A stretch of DNA of 59,990 nucleotides from Clostridiales bacterium (GTDB lineage: Bacteria; Bacillota; Clostridia; Oscillospirales; Oscillospiraceae). The stretch is from contig SFFW01000013.1 in assembly GCA_004556755.1 (NCBI GenBank), positions 1 to 59,990 of the forward strand. The letters are read 5' to 3'. Shown one piece after another: positions 1-5,956 of this stretch (position 1 is its first letter; every line of letters starts with the position of its first letter). The notes below the pieces were generated by a model. That model was not told where the DNA came from. It saw only the letters and a program-made list of their open reading frames with translations, and did not search any database. Made by a program: the position numbers and the translations under genes.

Positions 1-100
1 TGTCAAATTCTTATTTTCCGAACAGATTATACCACAAAATTATGAATTTTTCAAACAAACAGAAAACCTCTCTTGTCTTGGTAGACAAAAGAGGTTTCTT
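1..100. repeat. Direct repeat copy A with terminator-like hairpin
   Basis: An AT-rich stretch matching 1028-1177 with a few substitutions: the AAATTCTTATTT and CGAACAGATTATA blocks, then a CCTCT...AGAGG hairpin (stem 64-71/90-97) around GTCTTGGTAGAC. It lies downstream of the minus-strand HTH gene and can serve as its terminator. The two copies bracket that gene, which suggests a duplicated or inserted cassette. No transposase is visible. Confidence 0.6.
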
Positions 101-189
101 TCGTGCGAAAGAGTAACCAAACGGAGCAGAAACGAGGTAAAAGTAAGCAAAAGTAGTGTAACTGCTCTGTTCGATAAATTGGAATTTGA

Positions 190-954
190 CTATCTCTTTT
201 TATAAATAACCAACTCTGGATTTTCGCCATTTTCTTCATAGGTTGCAATAAGAATAAAATCCATACTGCAGACAATGCCAAAACATCTGTTTTCTCCGAA
301 TTCGCATTCCAACTGATTCCCTAAATAGGTTACTCCGTCATCTAAAAACTTCACACTTTTTCCGTTTGGAAGTCTGTATTCAAGATTGACATATCCGCCA
401 ACTAAGGCATTAAGCTTTTGAAGCTTTGGCATTCCTTCAATGTTCAATTCATTGATTTCCGTAATCAAGAGTTTTTTGAATTCTTCAAAAGCTCCATCAC
501 CGCCAAGCTCTTTGTATCTCTTCCAATAATCTAATTTCGGTAGAGTTTTCTGTAAATAAGAACGAACTTCTTCCTCCGGATGTTCCTCATTTGCCATATG
601 CTTTACACAAACATCAATCAGGTCATCCATATTATGATACATATATTCTCCGTCTGCATAGCACCATTTGCAATATTCTTCATTAAAGAAACCATCGGTT
701 TCCTTGCTGATATTAGAATCTTCCAAAGGCATACCGCAGCATTGGCAGATAAGCTGTCTTGGAGAACCGAGAAGCGTATTGATAGATACATCAAACAGTT
801 TTGATAACAATTTTAGTGTTTCAGTATTTGGCACCGTTTCTCCGGTTTCCCAACGAGAAACCGCCTGTCTTGTTACGAATATTTTTTCTGCAAGAGCTTC
901 TTGTGAAAGCCCGTTTTTAGTTCTCAACTCTACTATAATATCCTTTGTTTCCAT
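190..954 (-). CDS. XRE-family HTH regulator with zinc-ribbon domain
   Basis: A 254-residue predicted cytoplasmic transcription regulator. Residues 5-60 form an XRE/Cro-type helix-turn-helix (LSQEALAEKIFVTRQAVSRWE). A Cys-rich segment follows (CQCCGMPLEDS at about 70-80, then CKWC at about 95), as in the putative zinc-ribbon family that often trails such HTH domains. The C-terminal 120 residues have no clear assignment. The start has an AAGGTGATG Shine-Dalgarno. The gene is markedly more AT-rich than everything after 1.4 kb and sits between two direct repeats, so recent acquisition is likely (inference). The ligand and targets are unknown; a palindrome at 1002-1020 is a candidate autoregulatory site. 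Confidence 0.85.
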   Translation of the reverse strand: METKDIIVELRTKNGLSQEALAEKIFVTRQAVSRWETGETVPNTETLKLLSKLFDVSINTLLGSPRQLICQCCGMPLEDSNISKETDGFFNEEYCKWCYADGEYMYHNMDDLIDVCVKHMANEEHPEEEVRSYLQKTLPKLDYWKRYKELGGDGAFEEFKKLLITEINELNIEGMPKLQKLNALVGGYVNLEYRLPNGKSVKFLDDGVTYLGNQLECEFGENRCFGIVCSMDFILIATYEENGENPELVIYKKR

Positions 955-1001
955 AGAATCATCACCTTACTATAATTATAATGCAGGATGTTCAAGTTTA
1001 C

Positions 1002-1020
1002 TAGCAACTCGCTGTTGCTA
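1002..1020. promoter_or_regulatory. Palindromic operator candidate upstream of HTH gene
   Basis: TAGCAAC-N5-GTTGCTA, a perfect 7-bp inverted repeat about 50 bases upstream of the HTH/zinc-ribbon start codon. Placement fits autoregulation by the adjacent XRE protein (inference only). Confidence 0.35.
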
Positions 1021-1027
1021 TCAGTTA

Positions 1028-1177
1028 GACAAATTCTTATTTGTCGAACAGATTATATCACAAAACTATCAATTTTTTCAACCGAACGCAAAAAGCGCCC
1101 CCGACAACCGTTCTGGCCGCCCGGTGCGCTGCAAGAACAAGAAAAACCTCTCATGTCTTGGTAGACAAAAGAGGCTT
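1028..1177. repeat. Direct repeat copy B with terminator-like hairpin
   Basis: Second copy of the repeat at 1-100. It begins with a small palindrome, GACAAAT-TCTT-ATTTGTC (1028-1045), and carries the same CGAACAGATTATA block and the same GTCTTGGTAGAC-loop hairpin. About 45 extra bases, absent from copy A, separate the two halves. Confidence 0.6.
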
Positions 1178-1181
1178 TTTT
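1142..1181 (-). terminator. Terminator of the tRNA-Ser gene
   Basis: Hairpin with CCTCT/AGAGG stem followed, on the minus strand, by a T-rich tract. It lies immediately beyond the encoded CCA end of tRNA-Ser. Confidence 0.6.
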
Positions 1182-1182
1182 A

Positions 1183-1355
1183 TGGCGGAGAAGGAGGGAT
1201 TTGCTTTTCTGCGGAAAAGCCACGGCGGTTGCAACAGTCCCCCGGACTGTTGCTAAGAGCCGCCTTTCAAATCCCTCCAACTGAACCCTCGAAACCCTTA
1301 TGGGGTTTACACGATTTCCAATCGTGCGCGCTCGGCCGGACTACGCGACTTCTCC
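1183..1355 (-). tRNA. tRNA-Ser(GGA) interrupted in the T loop
   Basis: Read on the minus strand, the 5' part (1355-1282) gives acceptor GGAGAAG, D arm GCG/CGC, anticodon arm CACGA-TTGGAAA-TCGTG (anticodon GGA), a class II variable arm AAACCC/GGGTTT and T stem GAGGG with loop start TTCA. The 3' part (1201-1183) gives loop end AAT, T stem CCCTC, acceptor CTTCTCC, discriminator G and encoded CCA. Joined, they make a normal 93-nt tRNA-Ser in which every stem pairs. An 80-nt structured segment (1281-1202) separates the halves. A consensus promoter precedes the gene. Unless the insert is removed from the RNA, this copy should not give a functional tRNA. Confidence 0.85.
1202..1281 (-). mobile_element. 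80-nt palindromic insert splitting tRNA-Ser
   Basis: Non-coding insert with nested symmetry. Ends GGAGGGATTTG/CAAATCCCTCC (1193-1203 and 1268-1278) form an 11-bp inverted repeat that includes part of the T arm. Inside are GGCGG/CCGCC (1224-1228/1260-1264), a perfect 10-bp GCAACAGTCC hairpin (1231-1240/1244-1253), and GCTTTTC/GAAAAGC (1203-1209/1214-1220). It looks like a MITE- or REP-like element. A hairpin with the same plan lies at 25361-25407. Confidence 0.55.
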
Positions 1356-1386
1356 GAGTTTAGATTTATTCACTTACAGCTTGTGT

Positions 1387-1415
1387 ATTATAATGCACTT
1401 TTACTCTAAAGTCAA
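1387..1415 (-). promoter_or_regulatory. Consensus sigma-A promoter of tRNA-Ser
   Basis: On the minus strand, TTGACT (1415-1410), 17-bp spacer, TATAAT (1392-1387), about 30 bases upstream of the tRNA 5' end. It indicates that the interrupted tRNA gene is transcribed. Confidence 0.75.
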
Positions 1416-1430
1416 GCACTTTTTTGCCCG

Positions 1431-1459
1431 TTGCAAGCGCTGCCGCACTGTGTTAAAAT
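1431..1459 (+). promoter_or_regulatory. Glucosidase promoter with cre-like operator
   Basis: TTGCAA, 17-bp spacer, TAAAAT, ahead of the GH13 gene. The -35 box overlaps TTGCAAGCGCTGCCG (1431-1445), which matches the Bacillota CcpA cre consensus at all but the last position. Carbon catabolite control is therefore plausible; other LacI-family regulators use similar sites. Confidence 0.45.
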
Positions 1460-1492
1460 TGCAATATATTCTATACGACAGGAGAACGGACT

Positions 1493-3163
1493 ATGGAGAA
1501 CAAGCGCTGGTACAAGGAAATGGCGGTCTATCAGATCTGGCCCCGCTCCTTCTGCGACGGCAACGGCGACGGGATCGGCGATCTTTGGGGCGTGCTGCAA
1601 AAGCTTGACTACATCAAAAGCCTCAATGTGGACGGCATCTGGTTTTCACCGCTCTACCCGTCCCCGAACGCCGACTACGGCTACGATATTTCCGACTACA
1701 AAAACATCCACCCCGACTACGGCGACCTCGACGTCTTTAAGCAGGTGCTTGACGGCGCTCACGAGAGAGGCCTGCGTGTCTTTATGGACCTCGTGATAAA
1801 CCACACCTCCGACGAGCATCCGTGGTTTATCGAGAGCAAAAAGGGCAAGGACAACCCCTATCACGATTACTACTACTGGCGTCCCGGCAGGAGCCTCCAC
1901 CGCCCGCCGAACAACTGGGACAGCCTCTTTGAGGGCGGCGCCTGGGAGTACGACGAGGGGCTTGACGAGTGGTATCTCCACATCTTCTCGAAGAAGCAGC
2001 CCGACCTCAATATGTCCAACCCCAAGGTGCGTGAGGAGGTCAAGAGCATCATGCGCTTTTGGCTCGACATGGGCGTTGACGGCTTCCGTGAGGACGTCAT
2101 AACCTACATCTCCAAGGTCGAGGGACTGCCCTCCGCAAAGATAAAGCTGCCCGCCGCAACGGGCATGGGCTACTACACGAACGGCCCCCACGTCCACGAG
2201 TACCTTGCCGAGTTTAAGCGTGACGTGCTTGACTTTTACGACTGCTTCACCGTCGGTGAGGGTCCCCGCATGGAGCCGGAGACCGCACTGAGCTACGTCC
2301 GTGAGGGCAAGGATCAGGAGCTTAACATGATGATAAACTTCGCCCACATGGAGGCGGACTGCTTCATCACCGACTTTTTGCAGCGTCCCTTTGACCTGAG
2401 AAAGCTGAAAAAGGCGTTTACCAAGTGGCAGGACGGTATGTACGGCAAGGGCTGGAATGCGCTGTACCTTGAAAATCACGACCACCCCCGCATAATCAGC
2501 CGCTACGGAAGCGAGCGCTACCGCACGGAAAGCGGCAAGATGCTTGCCGCAAGCTATCTGTTCCAGTGCGGCACACCCTTTGTCTATCAGGGTCAGGAGA
2601 TCGGTATGCTCAATAACCGCCTTACCTCCATCGACCTGTACAAGGACATCATGGTGAAGAATAACGCCCGCATCGCCCGCAAGCTCGGCTTGCCCGCCTC
2701 CAAGGTGCTGGAGCTTGCGCAGAAGTCTACCCGCGACAACGCCAGAACGCCGATGCAGTGGAGTGATGCCGAATACGCAGGCTTTTCGACCGCAACGCCG
2801 TGGTTCTACGTCAACTCAAACTACAAGGAGATAAACGTCGAAAGCCAGCTTGACGACCCCGATTCGCTGCTCAACTTCTACCGCAGCGCACTTCTGTTCA
2901 GACGTGACAATCCGCTCGTCATCTACGGCAGATACAAGGAATATTACCCCGAAAGCAAGGAGCTTTATGTCTACGAGCGCAGCTACGACGAGCGCCGCCT
3001 GCTCGTTGTCTGCTCCTTCACCGAGGAACCCGTGCGCTTTGATGCCCCCGCCGACTACGAGCTTGAAAAGGGCAAGCGGGTGTTTTCTAACTACGAGGAA
3101 AACTACATTATATCCAACGGCTTCACCACGAGACCGTATGAAATGAGGGTGTATCTTTTTTAA
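1493..3163 (+). CDS. GH13 alpha-glucosidase / oligo-1,6-glucosidase
   Basis: A 556-residue cytoplasmic glycoside hydrolase of family GH13, usual length for the oligo-1,6-glucosidase/alpha-glucosidase group that cleaves short malto- or isomalto-oligosaccharides after uptake. The (beta/alpha)8 barrel motifs are intact: VYQIWPRSF near residue 12, DLVINHTSDEHPWF near 98, the nucleophile in GVDGFREDV (about D201), the acid/base in TVGEG (about E256), and NHD near 330. No signal peptide. The start follows an AGGAG site. A TAATG overlap couples it to the next gene. A cre-like site at the promoter suggests catabolite control. Exact linkage specificity cannot be read from sequence. Confidence 0.93.
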   Translation: MENKRWYKEMAVYQIWPRSFCDGNGDGIGDLWGVLQKLDYIKSLNVDGIWFSPLYPSPNADYGYDISDYKNIHPDYGDLDVFKQVLDGAHERGLRVFMDLVINHTSDEHPWFIESKKGKDNPYHDYYYWRPGRSLHRPPNNWDSLFEGGAWEYDEGLDEWYLHIFSKKQPDLNMSNPKVREEVKSIMRFWLDMGVDGFREDVITYISKVEGLPSAKIKLPAATGMGYYTNGPHVHEYLAEFKRDVLDFYDCFTVGEGPRMEPETALSYVREGKDQELNMMINFAHMEADCFITDFLQRPFDLRKLKKAFTKWQDGMYGKGWNALYLENHDHPRIISRYGSERYRTESGKMLAASYLFQCGTPFVYQGQEIGMLNNRLTSIDLYKDIMVKNNARIARKLGLPASKVLELAQKSTRDNARTPMQWSDAEYAGFSTATPWFYVNSNYKEINVESQLDDPDSLLNFYRSALLFRRDNPLVIYGRYKEYYPESKELYVYERSYDERRLLVVCSFTEEPVRFDAPADYELEKGKRVFSNYEENYIISNGFTTRPYEMRVYLF

Positions 3164-3630
3164 TGAGAAGAAAAGACCGTGAGATAACCGAGCCGTCGGA
3201 GATAACGGCTCTCGTCGAGCGCTGCGATACTCTGCGTCTCGGCTTCTGCGACGGGGACACATCCTACGTCGTGCCGCTGTCGTTCGGGTACGAAAGGACG
3301 CAGGAGGGCTTTACGTTCTACGTCCACGGCGCAAAGACCGGTCGCCGGCACGAGCTTGCTCTCTCTGCACCCAAGGTCTGCGTCGAGCTTGACATCTGCC
3401 GTCAGTTTGTCGAAAGTACGGGCGGACTTACCGCCGATTACGAAAGCTTCATCGGCTGGGGCGAGATCGAGACCGTCAGCGGAGACGAGGCGGTAAAGGG
3501 GCTTGAGCTTCTGTGCGCTCACTGCGGCTTTGACAGGATGCCGTGTACTCAAAGCGTGGTCGATGCGACATGCGTCGAGAAGATCAGTGTTTCAGACTTT
3601 ACGGCAAAGCGCCGCTTTAAACCTCAATAA
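3163..3630 (+). CDS. Pyridoxamine 5'-phosphate oxidase-like flavoprotein (NimA type)
   Basis: A 155-residue protein of the split-barrel FMN-binding family that includes NimA nitroimidazole reductases and PNPOx-like proteins. Typical features are the N-terminal MRRKDREI...L segment, the LGFCDG..YVVPLSFGY strand pair, and FYVHGAKTGRRHELA followed by VCVELD. Members bind FMN or F420 and reduce varied small molecules; the substrate here is unknown. The start codon overlaps the glucosidase stop (TAATG), so the two are co-translated, and a strong terminator follows the stop. Confidence 0.85.
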   Translation: MRRKDREITEPSEITALVERCDTLRLGFCDGDTSYVVPLSFGYERTQEGFTFYVHGAKTGRRHELALSAPKVCVELDICRQFVESTGGLTADYESFIGWGEIETVSGDEAVKGLELLCAHCGFDRMPCTQSVVDATCVEKISVSDFTAKRRFKPQ

Positions 3631-3632
3631 GC

Positions 3633-3667
3633 AAAACGACCCGTCGGCATCGCCGACGGGTCGTTTT
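3633..3667 (+). terminator. Rho-independent terminator
   Basis: Perfect stem AAAACGACCCGTCGGC paired across a short loop with its complement ending in TTTT. It closes the glucosidase/flavoprotein operon. Confidence 0.85.
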
Positions 3668-3676
3668 CGCTCCCTC

Positions 3677-3705
3677 TTGACAGCCTACCGCTCGGTAGGT
3701 ATAAT
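3677..3705 (+). promoter_or_regulatory. Perfect consensus promoter with embedded palindrome
   Basis: TTGACA (3677-3682), 17-bp spacer, TATAAT (3700-3705): an exact sigma-A consensus. The spacer is almost entirely a palindrome, CCTACCG-CT-CGGTAGG, as expected for a TetR-type operator that blocks polymerase. It drives the acetyltransferase at 3740. Confidence 0.8.
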
Positions 3706-3739
3706 GGTGCGGCGGCAAAACCGCAGAAGGAGGATGCGC

Positions 3740-4183
3740 ATGAAAAGCAGAAGCGTTGACGGCGAGATAAAGCTCGTCGGGTACTACCCGAACTACAAGA
3801 CCGCACTTGCGTGGTATCTCGACCCGGAGGTCTGCAAGCAGGTGGACAACAGGGACGAGGTCTACGACATGAAGCTTTTGAAGTCCATGTACGGGTACCT
3901 GAACGAGCGAGGCGAGCTGTACTACATAAAGTACAAAAACAGACTGTGCGGCGACGTCTGCCTGCACCCCGACGGCGAGATAAATATCGTGGTGGCAAAG
4001 GGCTTTCAGAATAAGCACATAGGCAGACGGGTCATCGGTGAGATCGTCCGTTTGGCAAGGGAAAAGGACATCCCGGAGCTGTATGCGGAGATATATTCCT
4101 TCAACACACAGTCGCAGCGGATGTTTGAAAGCGTGGGCTTTCGCCGCTCCGACGACGGAAAATACAGACTGAGCTTAAGGTGA
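3740..4183 (+). CDS. GNAT-family N-acetyltransferase
   Basis: A 147-residue GCN5-related N-acetyltransferase. The acetyl-CoA binding region is GFQNKHIGRRVIGEIVRLA (about 90-108), a slightly degenerate R/Q-x-x-G-x-G/A loop; the C-terminal YSFNTQSQRMFESVGFRR is the usual N-x-x-S-x-x-x-F/Y-x-x-x-G-F signature. ATG 3740 is preferred over ATG 3734 because the GAAGGAGG site is 6-7 bases upstream of it. The gene is monocistronic behind a perfect promoter with a palindromic spacer, so it is probably tightly repressed and then strongly induced. The acetylated substrate is unknown. Confidence 0.85.
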   Translation: MKSRSVDGEIKLVGYYPNYKTALAWYLDPEVCKQVDNRDEVYDMKLLKSMYGYLNERGELYYIKYKNRLCGDVCLHPDGEINIVVAKGFQNKHIGRRVIGEIVRLAREKDIPELYAEIYSFNTQSQRMFESVGFRRSDDGKYRLSLR

Positions 4184-4248
4184 TATGAGCGCCGCAGACT
4201 TCGTTTTGCTCAATCACAAGGCTGACGTATTTCAAGGAACGACAACGA

Positions 4249-4488
4249 AGAGAAAGGGCAAAAAATCATGACAGAGGCTGCGCCCGCAAGGTGGTAAACG
4301 CCGTGAAAAACGAGATACTGTCGATGGGCAAGCTTGCGACGCTGAACGTCGATAAGAAAAATCCGATCTCAAATCGGCTCTACCTTTCGCTGGGCTTTAA
4401 GCGCATCCTCTCGCAGAGCGAGTACAGGGTGGCGCCCCCCCGACGGAGAGCGGGAAAATTGAGTCGTGAAAAGACAAAGCCCCGGTGA
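4249..4488 (+). pseudogene. Remnant of a GNAT acetyltransferase
   Basis: Only the C-terminal part of an acetyltransferase can be read: a decayed acetyl-CoA loop (RGCARKVVNAVKNE), then LNVDKKNPISNRLYLSLGFKR, the conserved N-x-x-S-x-x-L/Y-x-x-x-G-F ending. There is no N-terminal domain, no plausible start in frame and no Shine-Dalgarno. It directly follows an intact GNAT gene but is not a close copy of it. The bases at 4184-4248 show no further homology. Confidence 0.6.
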
Positions 4489-4514
4489 TGCAAAAGCATC
4501 ACCGGGGCTTTGTC
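4473..4514. terminator. Bidirectional terminator
   Basis: Perfect stem GACAAAGCCCCGGTGATGC with a 4-base loop between converging genes; A/T tracts on both sides let it work in either direction for the HTH gene at 4517-4744. Confidence 0.8.
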
Positions 4515-4516
4515 GC

Positions 4517-4744
4517 TTAGTCCCTGAAATCAAAGAGGTCCTTCGGACTTATCTCCAGCACCTCGCAGAGCTTGAACACGACGTCGAACGAAACGCCGAC
4601 GTTGCCAAGCTCGATGGCGCTGATGTGGCTCCTGTCAATATCGACAAGCTCCGCAAGCTGAAGCTGCGTGAGCTTTTTTCTTTTTCTGTAATAAACGACG
4701 TTCAGACCGAATTTTTCGTACAGCTTTTTGTACTCCGCTTTCAT
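4517..4744 (-). CDS. Small XRE-family HTH regulator
   Basis: A 75-residue single-domain Cro/CI-type DNA-binding protein. The HTH is readable as GLNVVYYRKRKKLTQLQLAEL-VDIDRSHISAIELG, followed by the typical VVFKLCEVLEISPKDLF helices. ATG at 4744 is chosen because GAGGTG lies 6 bases upstream; an upstream in-frame start would give 25 more residues without a ribosome site. It is single-copy between a bidirectional terminator and a divergently transcribed zinc-ribbon membrane protein, whose promoter (4813-4842) it might control. No ligand domain is present. Confidence 0.85.
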   Translation of the reverse strand: MKAEYKKLYEKFGLNVVYYRKRKKLTQLQLAELVDIDRSHISAIELGNVGVSFDVVFKLCEVLEISPKDLFDFRD

Positions 4745-4812
4745 GCGTATCACCTCAAATAAATGATAATGGGTGTGATACACTTCATAAACCTTGTGTA
4801 GATAGTGTAATG

Positions 4813-4842
4813 TTGACACAGGTCATTTTGGTATGATATAGT
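4813..4842 (+). promoter_or_regulatory. Promoter of the zinc-ribbon membrane protein
   Basis: TTGACA, 18-bp spacer, TATAGT, about 80 bases upstream of the 4926 start. Confidence 0.5.
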
Positions 4843-4925
4843 ATATCCGAAAAAGGAAAAAGCAAATCGGCAATGATTGCTGCCACTCATAAAAAACATA
4901 AATACACTTGAGGAGGAAAAATTTA

Positions 4926-5624
4926 ATGGAAAATGGGGAGAGACTTTGCCCGTTTTGTAAAGCGGAGATCAAAGGCGGAGATGAGGTCAAGTTTTGCACG
5001 ACTTGCGGTCGAGATATAAGCTCCGCTGACGATGTCAGTGCGGGCTTTGAGAGCGTTGCCGAGCCGACACCGAAAAAGAGCAGGAAAAAGCCGATAATCA
5101 TCGGCATCGCCGCTGCGGTGATTATCGGCGTAATAATCTTAATTGTAAGCGGAAGATCTTCAAACAAAGGTGAGCTTACGATAGATGAGTATCTCTTATA
5201 TGCAGAAGAATTTCTTGAATATTCCTATGACGCAGGCGCTAATCTTGAAGAGATAAGCGATACCGTTCAGAGATATTGGTATGAAAATATTTACGATGAC
5301 AAACACGGTGCAGATATCAACGATGCCATTCTGTATGCAATGTCGGACAAGTCAAGCGAAATTGAGCTGGCGAAAACATATGACGACAAGCTGAAAGATA
5401 TGTACAAGAAGGTAAAAAATATCCCCGAAGGATTGTCTGAGGATGAGAGGGACGAAGCAAAGGAAGTGCGGGATGCAGTCAAGGAGCTTTATAATGTTTA
5501 CAGCGACTTCTACACTTTTGCAACAGAGCCGTCCGGCAGCTTTAACACATACAGCGAAAGAAACAATTCACTCACGGATCAGTTTATTTCAAAGTATAAT
5601 GCATTAAAAAATCTCTTGGAGTGA
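4926..5624 (+). CDS. Zinc-ribbon single-pass membrane protein
   Basis: A 232-residue protein with an N-terminal zinc ribbon (CPFCKAEIKGGDEVKFCTTCG, residues 8-28), a basic stretch KKSRKK, one transmembrane helix (IIIGIAAAVIIGVIILIV, about 60-78) and an extracytoplasmic, mostly helical, acidic domain of about 150 residues. The zinc ribbon should be cytoplasmic. This layout is common in clostridial proteins of unknown function. GAGGAGG lies 6 bases before the ATG. It has its own promoter and terminator, so it is probably monocistronic. The C-terminal domain is not recognised. Confidence 0.8.
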   Translation: MENGERLCPFCKAEIKGGDEVKFCTTCGRDISSADDVSAGFESVAEPTPKKSRKKPIIIGIAAAVIIGVIILIVSGRSSNKGELTIDEYLLYAEEFLEYSYDAGANLEEISDTVQRYWYENIYDDKHGADINDAILYAMSDKSSEIELAKTYDDKLKDMYKKVKNIPEGLSEDERDEAKEVRDAVKELYNVYSDFYTFATEPSGSFNTYSERNNSLTDQFISKYNALKNLLE

Positions 5625-5638
5625 AATAACACGCCACA

Positions 5639-5668
5639 AAAAACAGCCGCCAACAGGCGGCTGTTTTT
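5639..5668 (+). terminator. Rho-independent terminator
   Basis: AACAGCCGCC-AACA-GGCGGCTGTT followed by T's, 14 bases after the zinc-ribbon gene stop. Confidence 0.85.
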
Positions 5669-5779
5669 GCGGTTTAAAATCGTCGGGAAAGAAAAGACAA
5701 TCATGGGGAGAGGGCGAGAGGGGATTGGGTATCCACTCTCGCAAGAATTGAGCGAAGCGGATAAACGACAAGTCCACCA

Positions 5780-5813
5780 AAAAAGAACAGCCGCTATTGC
5801 GGCTGTTCTTTTT
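5780..5813 (-). terminator. Terminator of tRNA-Val, extended palindrome
   Basis: AAAAGAACAGCCGC-TATT-GCGGCTGTTCTTTT directly abuts the tRNA CCA. The symmetry continues: AGTCCACCA at 5771-5779 mirrors the tRNA 3' end at 5814-5821, making a stem of about 23 bp that includes the last 8 bases of the tRNA. The stretch 5669-5770 between terminators shows nothing recognisable. Confidence 0.75.
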
Positions 5814-5889
5814 TGGTGGACGATACAAGACTCGAACTTGTGACCTCCCGCACGTCAAGCGGATGCGCTACCAGCTGCGCCAATCGTCC
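5814..5889 (-). tRNA. tRNA-Val(GAC)
   Basis: A complete 76-nt cloverleaf on the minus strand: acceptor GGACGAT/ATCGTCC, D arm GCGC...GCGC, anticodon stem TCCGC/GCGGG with loop TTGACGT (anticodon GAC, valine), variable AGGTC, T arm ACAAG-TTCGAGT-CTTGT, discriminator A and encoded CCA. It should read GUC and GUU codons. A terminator starts directly after CCA. Confidence 0.93.
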
Positions 5890-5956
5890 GTTTATCGGCA
5901 ACGGTTATTATAACCGCTGCCGATTATTTTGTCAACAGTTTTTTCTCGGTTTAATT

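Noticed and set aside
1646..2485. Long open frame antisense to the GH13 gene
   Set aside because: A shadow of biased codon use in the real gene; no ribosome site and composition is repetitive.
5669..5770. Small protein-coding frames between the two terminators near tRNA-Val
   Set aside because: Frames here run through the tRNA and terminators and lack ribosome sites; they are chance reading frames.
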